A DNA stretch of 64,000 bases from Porphyromonas gingivicanis JCM 15907 (GTDB taxonomy: Bacteria > Bacteroidota > Bacteroidia > Bacteroidales > Porphyromonadaceae): NCBI RefSeq assembly GCF_000614585.1, contig NZ_BAKX01000001.1, positions 1 to 64,000 of the forward strand, in the 5' to 3' direction. The notes beneath the pieces are model-generated. The model was not told where the DNA came from, made no database searches, and saw only the letters and a list, made by a program, of their open reading frames with translations. Below, piece by piece: positions 19,118 to 30,889 of this stretch. Each line of letters opens with the position of its first letter. Position 1 is the first letter of the stretch. Both the position numbers and the translations under genes were made by a program.

Positions 19118-21651
19118 ATGAAACAAAAACTGTTTATCCTACTCATGACTTGCCTCTCGCTCACAGCTTGGGGACAGTCTGCCCAAGAGGCTGTCTCTTT
19201 AAAAGAGATAAAAGCCTTAGGCAAAACAACTCTACCCCATACACTCGTTTACAGCAAGAAAAATGTAAAGGGCGAAACTTTTTCCGTAGCCAATCTGCTT
19301 ACCGAAGCTCCCCCAAAGATGAGAAGCGGTATAGAAGAGCCTATTCAAGCTATAAATGATGGTTGGTTTTCGATAAAGGAGAAGACTCCAATGGGAGCAG
19401 GTTTACTTTCGACTTACCTTTTTGCGATCGAGAATGAGGGCTATGCCACTGGAAAACTTGAAGTGTATGGGAAGTCGAGAATGGCACTCTTTATAGATGG
19501 TCGATGTGTAGCCTCGCAAAAGGAAACTGCTTCTCAAGACACTGTACCTCATCTAACCGCAACTTTGAAACTTAGACCTGGCGCACATACTGTATATCTT
19601 AAAACGCTTTATCTAACAGAAGACTCTGTGGATCAAAAATTCAAGGTAGTACTCATTAGAGATAGCACGACTCACTCTTCGGGGCTATCTTTCAATGAAA
19701 AATCGCTTAAACCACTTTCTTTGGATTACATGATGTCAGGTGCATCGCTTCACAATGTACGCCTTTCCCCTTCGGGTAATTATGCCCTTGTACTTTATTC
19801 TATCCAAAGAGGGCTTAAAACCGAGTATACTGCGCGCCTTTACACTAAGGAAGGCAAGATTGTACGTGAGAGCAAAGAACTTACGTCTGCTCGCTGGATG
19901 CCCAAGAGCGATAGGCTTTATATGGTGCGGACTCATGCCAAAGAACGCATTCTTTTTACACAAAAACCAGATGGAAGTGACGAACAAATTCTCGTAGATC
20001 CTTTACCTGAAGGCTCTATTCAGTTTAGTCCCGATGAGCAAGTTATCTATTTACAAGAGGAAGCCAAAGCAAATCCTAAAGACGATAAAGTACAACGTAT
20101 GCAAGACCCTGACGATCGGATGCCAGGGTGGCGAAATCGCCCTTACTGGAAACGTTTAGACCTTAAGTCAGGTACTACCGTACCTTTGACCTTTGGAGCG
20201 GGGCATATTTCTCTTATGGATATTCACCCCACTTCGGGCAAACTGCTACTACAAGGCACTACAAGAGAATGGACCGAACAGCCCTATTCTTTTTCTTCTC
20301 TCTACGAGTTCGATCCCGTCACAGGCAAAACTGACACTCTGTTTCGTAAGGAGATAGACATAGCCTCTGTCTACTATATTCCTAATGACAATCAACATTT
20401 GTTGGTTTTAGGCTCCCCAAATACTTTTGATGGCGTTGGAAGAAATATCCCCAATAATGCTTGGGGTAATTCATTTGAACGAGAGGTGTTCCTTTTTAAC
20501 AGGAATAGTAAAAAAGCCACCTGCCTAACCATACAGTTTGACCCAACGGTAGACCAAATACAATTTGATTATAAAGGTGATGTAGTATTACAGGCCACCG
20601 ATGGGGCTCGACAAAAATTATATTTCTTAAACCTAAAGAAAAAAGAGATTATACCTATTCCTCTTACAGAAGACCAAGCAAGTTACTATTCATTATCGAA
20701 AGAAAGGGGAGATTTTTGGTATTTAGGGCAAAGTGCAGCCAATGCCGACAGGCTGTATAGCGTGCGCAATGGCAAGGAAACTATTATATGGGACTTGGAT
20801 GCAGAGAAGATGAAAGGTTATCTCCGCCCCGAAGTGAGAGACTTTATCTATACTACTTCCGAGGGGACACCTATTGATGGTTGGTATTATCTGCCTCCTC
20901 ATTTCGATGCTTCTAAGAAGTATCCGATGTTAGTGTATTACTACGGAGGTACCTTACCCTCCAAGAAACGTATGGAGGGTACTTACTCTCCTGCGATGTA
21001 TGCAGCACAAGGATATGTAGTTTATATTCTCAACCCCAGCGGTTGTACAGGGTATGGGCAAGAGTTTTCGGCTCGACATCTGAACGCATGGGGAGAACCT
21101 ACCGCTACTGAAATTATTGAAGCAGTACGCTCTTTCTGTACTCAAAATAGCTTTGTTAATGCTGATAAGATCGGTTGTTTCGGTGCCAGCTACGGAGGTT
21201 TATGACCCAATATCTGCAGACGCGCACGGACCTCTTTGCCGCAGCTGTAAGCCATGCAGGTATCAGTAGTATCACCAATTACTGGGGGAGTGGTTATTGG
21301 GGAATGGGGTATAGTACTGTAGCTTCGGCTCATAGTTACCCATGGTCACACCGTTCGACCTTTGTAGATAGAAGCCCTCTTTTCAATGCCGAAAAGATTC
21401 ATACCCCACTACTACTTCTACATGGCGATAGCGATACGAATGTGCCTACGGCGGAGAGTATTAATATGTACAATGCTCTGAAAGTATTAGGTCGAGAGGT
21501 CGAACTCATTACTTTTACGGGAGAAGATCACTTCATACTTGAACCCGAGCGACGTATTCGATGGACAGAAAGCATCTTTGCATGGTTTGCTCGTTGGCTA
21601 AAAGATGAGCCTACATGGTGGAAGGATCTTTACGAATCTAAGGAGGAATGA
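19118..21651 (+). CDS. S9 family prolyl oligopeptidase-type serine peptidase, frameshift
   Basis: Signal peptide (MKQKLFILLMTCLSLTAWG-Q), a beta-propeller-type middle (about 220-590, with the LSPSGNYALVLYS and WKRLDLKSGT blades), and a C-terminal alpha/beta-hydrolase domain. The nucleophile motif GASYGG is cut by a frameshift at 21199-21201; restoring one T reads GASYGGFMTQYLQTRTDLF. The rest carries the acid and histidine (HGDSDTNVP, GEDHFI). Repaired length 844 aa. In Porphyromonas, periplasmic S9 enzymes release di- and oligopeptides for growth on peptides; the N-terminal extension and length recall the acylpeptidyl oligopeptidase of P. gingivalis, but that identity is from memory and not proven. 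Confidence 0.83.
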
Positions 21652-21691
21652 TCTGAAGAAAGATTTTGGTATCAATGTGTTTGAATAGAAC

Positions 21692-21732
21692 AAAAAAAGA
21701 GGGACCATGCTTTATAGTATGGTCCCTCTCTT
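21692..21732. terminator. Bidirectional terminator between S9 peptidase and ppdK
   Basis: AGAGGGACCAT / ATGGTCCCTCT perfect 11-bp stem with a T-rich flank on each strand; it serves the two convergent genes. Confidence 0.88.
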
Positions 21733-21771
21733 TATGAGCAATCTTCTTGAAAGATGCTACGATGATTTCTA

Positions 21772-24498
21772 TTACTTCTTTTCTTCTACCGCTGCTTGAG
21801 CTGCTGCTACACGAGCTAAAGGTACACGGAAAGGAGAACAAGAAACATAATTGAGTCCAATGCGGTGGCAGAACTTAACTGAAGAAGGCTCTCCTCCGTG
21901 TTCTCCACAGATACCTACCTTCAGGTCAGGACGTACGGCACGCCCACGTTCGGTAGCCATACTAATTAATTGTCCTACCCCTTTTTGGTCAAGTACTTGG
22001 TAAGGATCGACTTTCAAAATCTTCTTTTCGAGATACTCGGGCAAGAAACTCGAAATGTCGTCACGAGAGTAACCGAAGGTCATTTGGGTAAGGTCGTTTG
22101 TTCCGAATGAGAAGAATTCTGCCGAGGAAGCGATGCGATCTGCTGTAAGTGCAGCACGAGGAACTTCAATCATAGTTCCCACCTTAAAGTCTACACGGAT
22201 ATTCTCTTCTGCAAAAACTTCTTCGGCAGTCTCACGGATTACACGCTCTTGCTCCTTGAACTCATACAAGATACCTACCAAGGGTACCATAATTTCGGGA
22301 TGGCACTCTATACCCTCTTTTACTAACTGACAGCAAGCTCCAAGAATAGCCTTAGTTTGCATACGAGTAATTTCTGGGTAGGTGTTTCCTAAACGGCATC
22401 CACGGTGTCCTAACATAGGGTTATGCTCTTCGAGTTTTTTGATGCGCTCCTGTAAAACAGACAACTCGATACCCATAGTCTCTGCCATCTCACGTTGGTT
22501 CTTGTCATCATGGGGAACAAACTCGTGCAAAGGAGGATCTAAAAGACGAACTGTAACGGGCAAGCCTTGCATCGTTTTGAAGATTTCGTAGAAGTCTTTA
22601 CGTTGGTAAGGAAGGATTTTATCCAAAGCCTTAACACGGTCTTCTACGGTATTAGACAAAATCATCTCACGCATGGCTTTAATCTTATCTGCCTCGAAGA
22701 ACATATGCTCTGTACGGCAAAGACCGATACCTACTGCGCCGAACTCACGAGCTTTTGCTGCATCACGAGGAGTATCTGCATTGGTACGAACTTTGAGCTG
22801 AGCATACTTGTCTGCTAAAGCAAGAATCATCTTGAAGTCTTCATCCATTTCGGCAGCTACTGTTGCAACTTCTCCCAAGAATACTTCGCCTGTAGAACCG
22901 TTGATAGATATGCACTCTCCTTCATGAAGTACAGTACCTCCTACTGTCAATGTACGTTCTTTGTAATCGACAATCATTTCTCCAGCCCCTGTAATACAGC
23001 ACTTACCCATACCACGAGCTACTACTGCAGCATGAGAGGTCATACCTCCACGGGTGGTAAGGATACCTTCTGAGGCTTCCATACCTTGCAAATCTTCTGG
23101 AGATGTTTCTTGACGAACGATAATAACCTTCTTGCCTTCGGCTTTCCAAGCAGCTGCATCGTCAGCAAAGAATACAATTTGTCCTGTTGCAGCTCCGGGA
23201 GAAGCTGGTAATCCTTTTGTGAGAAGTTTAGCACTCTTGAGAGCATTTTTGTCAAATACAGGGTGGAGCAATTCGTCTAATTTGTTGGTTTCGATACGAA
23301 GGAGTGCTTGCTCTTCGGTAATTTTGCTTTCCTTCAACAAGTCGCAAGCAATCTTAACCATGGCACTACCTGTACGCTTACCGTTGCGAGTTTGAAGAAT
23401 CCACAATTTGCCCTCTTGTACAGTGAACTCCATATCTTGCATGTCGAGATAATGCTCCTCTAAGCGACGTTGGATAGCATCAAGTTCTGCATAAATCTCA
23501 GGCATACACTCTTCCATAGAAGGATACTTAGAAGCTCTATCTGCCTCTGAAATAGCACCACGTTCTGCCCAACGTACAGATCCAACTTTAGTAATCTGTT
23601 GAGGGGTACGGATACCAGCTACCACGTCTTCGCCTTGTGCATTGATGAGATACTCTCCGTTGAAGAGGTTCTCTCCAGTAGCAGCATCACGAGAGAAGCA
23701 AACCCCCGTAGCAGAAGTGTCTCCCATGTTACCGAATACCATAGCTTGAACTGTAACAGCTGTTCCCCACTCAGCAGGGATGCCCTCCATCTTACGATAC
23801 AAAATGGCACGTTCGTTCATCCAAGAGTTGAATACGGCCATAATCGCTCCCCAAAGCTGTTCGTAAGGATCTACAGGGAAATTCTTTCCTGTTTGCTCAA
23901 ATACGGCTTTTTTGAAACGGGCTACGAGGTCTTTTAAATTCTCTACGCTAAGTTCATTGTCGAGCTTAACACCTGCCTCTTCTTTTACCTCTTCTATAAT
24001 TTTTTCAAATGGGTCGATTTCTGTCTTTTCAACAGGCTTCATACCTAAAACTACATCTCCATACATTTGTACGAAGCGACGGTATGAATCCCAAGCAAAA
24101 CGTTCATTGCCTGTTTTACGAGCTAACCCTGCTACAACTTCATCATTCAAACCTAAGTTGAGGATCGTATCCATCATACCAGGCATAGAAGCACGAGCTC
24201 CAGAGCGTACGGAAAGAAGCAAGGGGTTAGAAACGTCTCCGAAGTTGTTTTTCATAAGAGCTTCCACTCCCTTTATTGCAGCTCTTACCTCTGTATCCAA
24301 CAACTCGCGAACACGTTCTCCACCTATGGAGTAATACTCGCCACAAACTTCAGTCGTAATTGTAAATCCTGGAGGAACAGGTACACCTATTAGGTTCATT
24401 TCTGCAAGGTTAGCCCCTTTGCCCCCTAATAGGTTTTTCATATCAGCACGTCCTTCAGCCTTACCATCACCAAAGGAATAAACTCGTTTTTTTTCCAT
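21772..24498 (-). CDS. ppdK: Pyruvate, phosphate dikinase
   Basis: 908 aa, intact. Interconverts pyruvate + ATP + Pi and PEP + AMP + PPi. N-terminal nucleotide domain (NLLGGKGANLAEM near residue 22), central swivelling domain with the phospho-histidine motif GGMTSHAAVVARGMG (about 450), and C-terminal TIM barrel with CRTEHMFFE, and GICGEHGGEP whose cysteine is catalytic. Likely last gene of the fbp-PBP1A-ppdK transcript. With class III FBPase it fits PEP supply and gluconeogenesis during growth on peptides. Confidence 0.97.
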   Translation of the reverse strand: MEKKRVYSFGDGKAEGRADMKNLLGGKGANLAEMNLIGVPVPPGFTITTEVCGEYYSIGGERVRELLDTEVRAAIKGVEALMKNNFGDVSNPLLLSVRSGARASMPGMMDTILNLGLNDEVVAGLARKTGNERFAWDSYRRFVQMYGDVVLGMKPVEKTEIDPFEKIIEEVKEEAGVKLDNELSVENLKDLVARFKKAVFEQTGKNFPVDPYEQLWGAIMAVFNSWMNERAILYRKMEGIPAEWGTAVTVQAMVFGNMGDTSATGVCFSRDAATGENLFNGEYLINAQGEDVVAGIRTPQQITKVGSVRWAERGAISEADRASKYPSMEECMPEIYAELDAIQRRLEEHYLDMQDMEFTVQEGKLWILQTRNGKRTGSAMVKIACDLLKESKITEEQALLRIETNKLDELLHPVFDKNALKSAKLLTKGLPASPGAATGQIVFFADDAAAWKAEGKKVIIVRQETSPEDLQGMEASEGILTTRGGMTSHAAVVARGMGKCCITGAGEMIVDYKERTLTVGGTVLHEGECISINGSTGEVFLGEVATVAAEMDEDFKMILALADKYAQLKVRTNADTPRDAAKAREFGAVGIGLCRTEHMFFEADKIKAMREMILSNTVEDRVKALDKILPYQRKDFYEIFKTMQGLPVTVRLLDPPLHEFVPHDDKNQREMAETMGIELSVLQERIKKLEEHNPMLGHRGCRLGNTYPEITRMQTKAILGACCQLVKEGIECHPEIMVPLVGILYEFKEQERVIRETAEEVFAEENIRVDFKVGTMIEVPRAALTADRIASSAEFFSFGTNDLTQMTFGYSRDDISSFLPEYLEKKILKVDPYQVLDQKGVGQLISMATERGRAVRPDLKVGICGEHGGEPSSVKFCHRIGLNYVSCSPFRVPLARVAAAQAAVEEKK

Positions 24499-24555
24499 CT
24501 TTCTCTTAAATATATTTCTACTTTATCTGTTTAATTCTAATTTTCTTGTGTCATA

Positions 24556-26938
24556 TTACCAAAAGGACTCTTCTCGAGGGGGGGTAGTCCCTTCTTGTTG
24601 TGTGTCGCCCATAACATCCAAATCCCACACTTCTCCTCCAATAGGATATTCTTCCACAAAGGAGTTTTCTTCTGATGTGCAAGGGCTATACCCCATAGGT
24701 ATATTGAAAGGAGTATCCTTGGAATAACCCAAAGAACGGTCGCCATAAACTTTGGCCATAAACTTTGCAAAGACAGGGAGAGCTGCAGCAGCCCCTTGTC
24801 CCAATGCTGTTGAGTTGAAATGTATGGAACGTTCTTCTCCTCCTACCCAACAACCAGCTACGATTTCTGGAGAGAATCCCATAAACCAACTATCACTATT
24901 ATTTTGGGTAGTACCTGTTTTTCCTCCTAATGGCATAGTCAAATTATACTTGTTTCTTAGGCGACCTCCCGTGCCTCCATTGACCACTGCCTGTAACATA
25001 TCGAGCATTTTCAAAGCTGCGTCCTCAGAAAGCACTTCATTCATTGAGGGGGCAAACGAGCAATAGTATTGCCAAACTGATCTTCTATGCGTGTTACATA
25101 GAGAGGGGTTACACGGATGCCTTGAGTTACAAAAGTAGTATAGGCACTCACCATCTCCGCCAAAGAGATGTCGGGTGTACCCGCCGCAAGAGAAACCACT
25201 GGGTCTATAGGTCCAGTAATACCATAAGAGCGAAGCAAGCGTACAAATGTAGCAGGAGAAGTGCGTCCCATTAAATAGGCAGTTACCCAGTTAGACGAGT
25301 TTTGCAACCCCCACCGTATTGTTACCATTTCTCCACTCTTTCGAGCGCCTCCACTGCGTGGAGTCCAAGGACGCCCATTGGCATCATAGAGGGTAACAGG
25401 GTTGTGAAGCATTACATCACAAGGGGTTATGCCTTCTGTCATAGAAAGAGAGTAGAGAAAAGGTTTGATGGTAGACCCCACCTGACGTCTTCCCTGATTG
25501 ACCATATCGTATTTGAAAGTGCGGAAGTCTATTCCTCCCACGTATGCCAATACATGTCCATTATGAGGACTCATGGCCATAAAAGAGGAGCGCAGGAAGC
25601 TCTTGTAATACAAGATTGAGTCTCGAGGTGTCATCTCTACGTCTATAACTCCATCCCAAGACCAGAGTTGCATACGCACCTTCTTATTGAAAGAAGCGAT
25701 AATCTCCTTTTCAGACAAACCATCTTTTTGGGCGTGATACCAGCGGTCTGACTGTTTCATCGAACGCAAAATCATCTCTTCCCGTTCCTTTATAGACACT
25801 CGTGAAGAGTAGGGAGCTGTTTTAGAACCTTTCTTTTCTTTGGCAAATTGGGGTTGCATGGTGCCTCCTATGTGCTCCCTTACAGCCTGTTCTGCATAGC
25901 GTTGCATACGACTATTGACAGTCGCATAGATACGTAATCCATCTGCATACAAATCATATTTAGAGCCATCGGGCTTTCTATTCTTCTCGCACCACCCATA
26001 AAGAGGGTTCGTTTCCCATGCTAGAGAGTCCAAACTATACTGTTGCAATGCCCAAGCACCATAATCACTGCGGTTGGGTTTTTTTGCTGTTAGCAAAAGA
26101 CGTATATACTCACGAAAATAAGGAGCTACTCCCTCAGTATGTGTCATGCGGTGAAATTTAGTCCCTAAAGGAAGGGTTGCTACAGAGTCCGCTGTGGTAG
26201 AGGTGATATACCCTGCTTTTTGCATCTGTTGGAGTACTACTTTTCTACGTCCGAGAGCTCTGCTTTTATCTTTGTGGAGTATAGGATTGTAGAGGGAGGG
26301 GTTTTTACACATTCCCACTAACATAGCTGCTTCCTGAAGATTAAGTTCGGATGGTTTTTTAGAAAAATAGGTCTGGGCGGCAGAACGTATGCCTACGGCG
26401 TTGTACAAGAAGTCGAATTGGTTGAGGTACATCGAGATGATTTCCTCTTTGGTATAGTAGCGTTCCAAGCGAACAGCTATGACCCACTCAATAGGTTTCT
26501 GTAAAACGCGTTCTAAGTGGCTATCTGCTTTGGGAGAGTAGAGTTGCTTTGCCAACTGTTGAGTAATAGTACTTCCTCCTCCTCCAGATTTCTGACGTAG
26601 TATCCCCCTCTTTACAACAGCTCTCAACAGCCCCCGGGCATCAATACCCGAGTGACGTTCAAAGCGAACGTCCTCTGTGGCAATAAGAGCATTAACAAGG
26701 TCGGGCGAAAGTTCTGAGTAGGAAGAATAGATACGGTTATTACCGCTCCGAGCATAAGAACCAAGGGTCTCTCCGTCCGATGATATGAGCTGTGAGGCAT
26801 ATTTATCTATCGGATTTTGCAGTTGCTCAATAGGAGCATATATCCTATTACGCCGTTCCATATTAGGACGAACAGCAACACTCCTCCTAACCAAAAAGCT
26901 AAGAAAAGTAGCCAAAGTAGTTTGATTAGTTTACGCAT
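24556..26938 (-). CDS. Penicillin-binding protein 1A (transglycosylase/transpeptidase), two frameshifts
   Basis: Class A PBP that polymerises and cross-links peptidoglycan. Starting at the ATG at 26938, a membrane anchor (LIKLLWLLFLAFWLGGVLL) precedes a break at 26836; restoring one C (ATGCT to ATGCCT) joins it to the transglycosylase domain (EDVRFERHSGIDARG, GGSTITQQLAKQL). The transpeptidase domain has STIKPF (nucleophile), SSNWV and GGKTGTTQN. A second break at 25044-25045 needs one A and restores the C-terminal 160 residues containing the KTG motif. Repaired length 794 aa. It follows fbp by 34 bp. Confidence 0.88.
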
Positions 26939-26972
26939 CCTATCAAAAACAATAACACTTCTGAGACGCTAT

Positions 26973-28997
26973 TTATTTGCTTGATTCCTTCTCTTTGATA
27001 AGACCTAAGTCGTAAGCCAACAATAGCTTTTTTAAGTTATCTACTTGTGAGCGCATTTCTTTACCCACATCGGTATCCTCGACCAATATGCGGTGCGATG
27101 TTTGCTCTGTTATTATAGTAACACTTCTAATGTCGTCCAAGTTCTCTATCGCCTCACGTGTGCTACTAAAAGGCTCGTGTTGAACGAGTTGTAACCCACG
27201 AGAGTTGAATATTAAGGTGTAACCAGCAATACCAGTACTTGACTGATAAGCGCGACTAAACCCTCCGTCTATGACCAACAACTTTCCTCCTGCCATAAGA
27301 GGTTGTTCTCCCTTTTTCGCTTTTACAGGTACGTGTCCATTTATTATGTGGCTATCAGGTCCTCCCAAACCAAAGTCTTTTAGAATAAGCTCTATGGCCT
27401 TCTCTTGGTTGCGGAACTTATAGTAATATCCTTTTTCTTCTGTATGGGTTTCTTTGTCCTGTATAAAATAGCGCTCAAAAGTGGTCATCGCCGACTTGTC
27501 AAAGAGAGGCGAGTTGGCTCCACACCAGAGATACCACATGTAGTCAACTGATTTTTTCTTGGTGGTAGAACCCGGCAACGCTTGATAAGCATCTCGTACC
27601 ACAGAGTCGATTTTGTCAAGGAGAGCACGCCCCTTATAGGAAGCACTGCCTACACGTATCTCTTTAAGTTCGCCTTTACTATCCAAAGGCATAGAAGCAT
27701 GGTAGAGAAGGTTGCCATTGCAGACCAAATACATACTTCCCAAACGGTACAGCGCCTTAATATGCTCGTGCAGTTTGGAACTTCTGTAAAAGGAGGTAAT
27801 TAATTGATTAACTAAATTTTCTTCGCCAGCCGATAGTTTATAAGGATCTTTAGGGTCTACCGTTGGGAAGTGCATGTCCAGCATAGGGTGATGCCCATAT
27901 CCTCCATCGGGCTTCGTCCCCGTAAGGTCTAAGGTGCCCTTTTCCCGGTCAATTTTATGGAGTAAGTTCCTATTTTCCATCTCATACTCGGGATGTTCTT
28001 TGATTAACTGATACTCCAATTTGAACTGTATGATGGCAATAGCTTTGTGCATCTGGCTGATGAGGTAGGCACTCTTCTCATCGTAGCTTATATCGGAGTC
28101 CCCCATCTTGGGTTTGAAGCGTTCGCAAGGGTCGTTGGCATAGGTCTCCATAGCAAAGCGAGCTAAGGGAAGCATATTTATACCATACCCCTCCTCGATT
28201 GTGTCGAGGTTGGCATAACGTAGTGCAATACGAATTACGTTGGCAATACAAGCAGGATTGCCAGATGCTGCTCCCATCCACAAAATATCATGGTTGCCCC
28301 ACTGGATGTCTACATTGTGGTAACGCATTATAGTATCCATAATGTGCTGAGCACCAGGGCCTCTGTCGAATATATCCCCCACTACGTGCAACCGATCTAT
28401 TACCAAACGCTTGATAGTGTCGCAGAGAGAGATGATAAAATCGTCCGCCTTACCACTTGATATAATTGTAGAGAAGATACTTGCTATATAGGCAGATTTA
28501 TTGGGATTGACCCCTTCTTCGTGCAGTAACTCCTGAATAATGTAGCTATAATGAGGGGGCAATGCTTTGCGCACCTTAGAGCGAGTGTACTTTTCACTCA
28601 CCTTACGACAAAGTTTTATTAGACGGTCTAAGGTAACTTTATACCAGTCTTCCAACGATTTACACTCCTCTTTGATGAGTCCTAATTTCTCTTGAGGGTA
28701 GTAAACGAGAGTGGCAAACTCTGCCATCTCATGTTCTAACATTTGTCGCCCGAAGAGCTCTTTTATCTTGCGTAAGATGCTTCCAGAAGCATTCTTTAAT
28801 ACATGGTTAAAAGCTTCGTACTCTCCGTGCACATCGGCAAGGAAGTGCTCTGTGCCTTTGGGCAGGTTGAGAATAGCCTCTAGGTTAATCATTTCCGAAG
28901 TGGCTTCAGCAGAAGTTGGGAAACGCTCCGAGAGGAGTTGTAGGTAACGTAGATCTTTTTGAAGTTGATCAACTTGTTCTATTGCCTCTTTTTCCAT
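26973..28997 (-). CDS. fbp: Class III fructose-1,6-bisphosphatase
   Basis: 674 aa, intact. Dephosphorylates fructose 1,6-bisphosphate in gluconeogenesis. It belongs to the Firmicutes/Bacteroidetes class III family built on a metallophosphatase core: ADVHGEYEAF (about 59), VGDIFDRGPGA (about 202), WGNHDILWMG (about 232), NGHVPVKAKKGE (about 545) supply metal-binding Asp, His and Asn residues. First gene of a likely operon with PBP1A and ppdK. Confidence 0.96.
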   Translation of the reverse strand: MEKEAIEQVDQLQKDLRYLQLLSERFPTSAEATSEMINLEAILNLPKGTEHFLADVHGEYEAFNHVLKNASGSILRKIKELFGRQMLEHEMAEFATLVYYPQEKLGLIKEECKSLEDWYKVTLDRLIKLCRKVSEKYTRSKVRKALPPHYSYIIQELLHEEGVNPNKSAYIASIFSTIISSGKADDFIISLCDTIKRLVIDRLHVVGDIFDRGPGAQHIMDTIMRYHNVDIQWGNHDILWMGAASGNPACIANVIRIALRYANLDTIEEGYGINMLPLARFAMETYANDPCERFKPKMGDSDISYDEKSAYLISQMHKAIAIIQFKLEYQLIKEHPEYEMENRNLLHKIDREKGTLDLTGTKPDGGYGHHPMLDMHFPTVDPKDPYKLSAGEENLVNQLITSFYRSSKLHEHIKALYRLGSMYLVCNGNLLYHASMPLDSKGELKEIRVGSASYKGRALLDKIDSVVRDAYQALPGSTTKKKSVDYMWYLWCGANSPLFDKSAMTTFERYFIQDKETHTEEKGYYYKFRNQEKAIELILKDFGLGGPDSHIINGHVPVKAKKGEQPLMAGGKLLVIDGGFSRAYQSSTGIAGYTLIFNSRGLQLVQHEPFSSTREAIENLDDIRSVTIITEQTSHRILVEDTDVGKEMRSQVDNLKKLLLAYDLGLIKEKESSK

Positions 28998-29028
28998 AAC
29001 TATTGTGCGCTATGTTTATTTTGACCTC

Positions 29029-29036
29029 CAAAGTTA
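29029..29036 (-). promoter_or_regulatory. -7 box for the fbp operon
   Basis: TAACTTTG on the minus strand, 32 nt before the fbp ATG. No clear -33 box. Confidence 0.45.
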
Positions 29037-29109
29037 CTCTTTTTTATTCACTTATTGAGAGCGTTATATGTTACTTAAGAGGATGTAGATTTCAGTATCT
29101 CAAGAGGAT

Positions 29110-29184
29110 GGGTAGTTTGTTGCAAAACCATTATACCTTTCCCTCCCAACCATTAATCCTTTCAGAAGTTTACACAGAGGGTTT
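29110..29184 (+). repeat. Dispersed intergenic repeat, copy 2
   Basis: Degenerate copy of 12510-12584; strongest over 29148-29184 (AACCATTAAT to CACAGAGGGTTT). It lies upstream of the minus-strand fbp gene. Confidence 0.5.
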
Positions 29185-29466
29185 TGAGCATTGGCACAGA
29201 TGGTATAAAAGTTGGGTATAGGTACTTGGAGAATGTATGATATAGATAGAGGTTTTCAAATCATAAAGTTAGCGTAGTTACTAAACGACTTGCTTCTTTC
29301 GTCTAACCTTTTTATTTGTCCAATTCTATTAACTTTTTCTCTCTATTCTTTCTTATAGAGACTATTATATAATCCTCTTTTTGTTATGCTGTTTTCGGCA
29401 CACAAATTCGGTTATGTCCCTAAAATCGTTGAAAATACTTGGAAAAAGTTTTTGTAATCATCTTTC
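29185..29466. other. Intergenic, nothing recognised
   Basis: AT-rich sequence between copy 2 of the dispersed repeat and the end of the chromate transporter genes. I found no gene, hairpin with T run, or RNA signature. Confidence 0.5.
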
Positions 29467-30038
29467 TTAGGTGTAAATGAAAAGACCTAAAAGTCCTGCG
29501 AGTAGCAAGAGAAGTATAGGATGTAGCCAGCGTTTTAGTCCAATGAACAGGACTCCCAAAAAGATAAATATACTACTCCAATCGGGGAAGTTTTCCTTAA
29601 CCCAGATATTCTCCCATTGGAGAGAGCGGAGGGCATCGGCTGAAAGAGTAGGAATAGTGCTGCGGAGGCTATCAATCCTACCGTGGCAGGTCGCAATCCA
29701 CTGAAGAGTGCTTTGACCCAATGCTGCTCTTGCGCCCGACGGAAGAGTAAGGAGAGTAGGAATACCAATATAAAGGAGGGGAGCGAAACAGCCGTAGTAG
29801 CTACTACAGAGCCCCATACTGACTGCGTCACGGTATAGCCCACATAGGTGGCGGTATTGATGCCAATGGGACCCGGAGTCATCTGACTAATAGCAACAAT
29901 ATCGGTGAACTCTCCCGTTGTGAGCCAAAGGTTTTGCGTTACTACCTCCTCTTGAATGAGCGAGAGCATAGCATATCCACCCCCGAACCCGAAGAGCCCT
30001 ATCTCGAAAAACACCCAAAAGAGTTTCCAGTAGATCAT
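29467..30038 (-). CDS. Chromate transporter family subunit (second of pair), frameshift
   Basis: Single-domain ChrA-type membrane protein. GLFGFGGGYAMLSLIQ near the start and MTPGPIGINTATYVGY are family hallmarks; four to five more hydrophobic segments follow. Restoring one T near 29643 (CTTTC to CTTTTC) joins the first 115 residues to the C-terminal part (NFPDWSSIFIFLGVLFIG, then LLLLAGLLGLFIY) and gives 190 aa, normal for the short form. It overlaps the upstream paired gene by 4 bp; short ChrA proteins act as heterodimers. Substrate may be chromate or sulfate-like anions, but is not proven. Confidence 0.83.
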
Positions 30039-30588
30039 AGTTTCTCTTTTTTATTGAGCAAGGGTTTGATGCCCATCCCGTAGAGGAGTCCCACAAGAGA
30101 GGAAGCAAGGATAATGATAATGGGGGAGACGCCCCAAAACCAAACCAAGAGAGCGACCACGATGGGGATAACGAGCATATAGAGCGGAAGAGCCATTTTG
30201 CGCCAAGTCGTATAGACGGGTAGGGCAATTAGCGCCACTACAGCGGGACGTATCCCCTGCATTATGGCGATGACATATCTATTTTCTTGGATGTTTTCGA
30301 AGAAGAGGCGATGCCCAAAAGTACCAAAAAAGAGGGGAGTATGGTGGCTATCGCTGCTACAAACCCTCCACGAAATCGGTCTAAACGATAGCCCACAAAG
30401 ATGGAGATATTGACCGCAAAGACTCCCGGCAACGATTGGGCTACGGCAAAGAGATCCAAAAACTCATTTTGAGAGAACCATTTATGCCGTTCGACTACTT
30501 CGTGCTCGATAAGGGGAAGCATCGCATAGCCCCCTCCAAAGGTGAAAAGTCCTATTTGAAAAAAAGTGCGGAATAGATGGAATAGCAT
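30035..30588 (-). CDS. Chromate transporter family subunit (first of pair), frameshift
   Basis: Partner of the gene at 29467-30038. GLFTFGGGYAMLPLIEHEVV and SLPGVFAVNISIFVGY are the ChrA motifs. The frame breaks near 30303; restoring one T (CTCTTC to CTCTTTC) reads IASFFENIQENRYVIAIMQ and gives 184 aa. The C-terminal half has membrane segments MLVIPIVVALLVWFWGV and IIIILASSLVGLLYGMG. The two genes form a tight pair downstream of the terminator that closes the T9SS operon. Confidence 0.83.
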
Positions 30589-30634
30589 TGTGCAATGGTT
30601 CGTTTTAGCAGCTGAAAAGAGTTGATAGAATATG

Positions 30635-30675
30635 AAAAAGAGTTGTCTCTGAAGGAGTTCCTTAGAAACAACTCT
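30635..30675 (-). terminator. Terminator of the T9SS operon
   Basis: Stem AGAGTTGT / ACAACTCT around an imperfect inner hairpin, followed on the minus strand by CTTTTTC. It lies about 215 nt after the porN stop; the stretch 30676-30889 holds no convincing gene. Confidence 0.65.
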
Positions 30676-30889
30676 ACGTAGCTCTATTGCATAATAGTGT
30701 TCTTATTATCTTGCTGTCGGTGTTTGTACACAGTTACCTTCTGTACGATGGGCATTATTCTCTGCTTTTGTACCTCGTTATAACCTCACTTTGCAAACTC
30801 TTTCAAAAGGCTTTTTTATTGCTCATTTGTGGGTTTGTATATAAACAATATGAGTTTATAGAAAGCCTTTCAAGGGTAAAGTAGTGTTT

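Noticed and set aside
21175-21205. Programmed frameshift in the S9 peptidase or other broken genes
   Set aside because: Sites share no slippery heptamer, occur in about 20 unrelated genes, and always need one added base; technical error explains all.
30687-30884. 65-codon hydrophobic plus-strand frame between chromate genes and porN
   Set aside because: Runs against the operon, directly after a terminator hairpin, with no start signal or known family.
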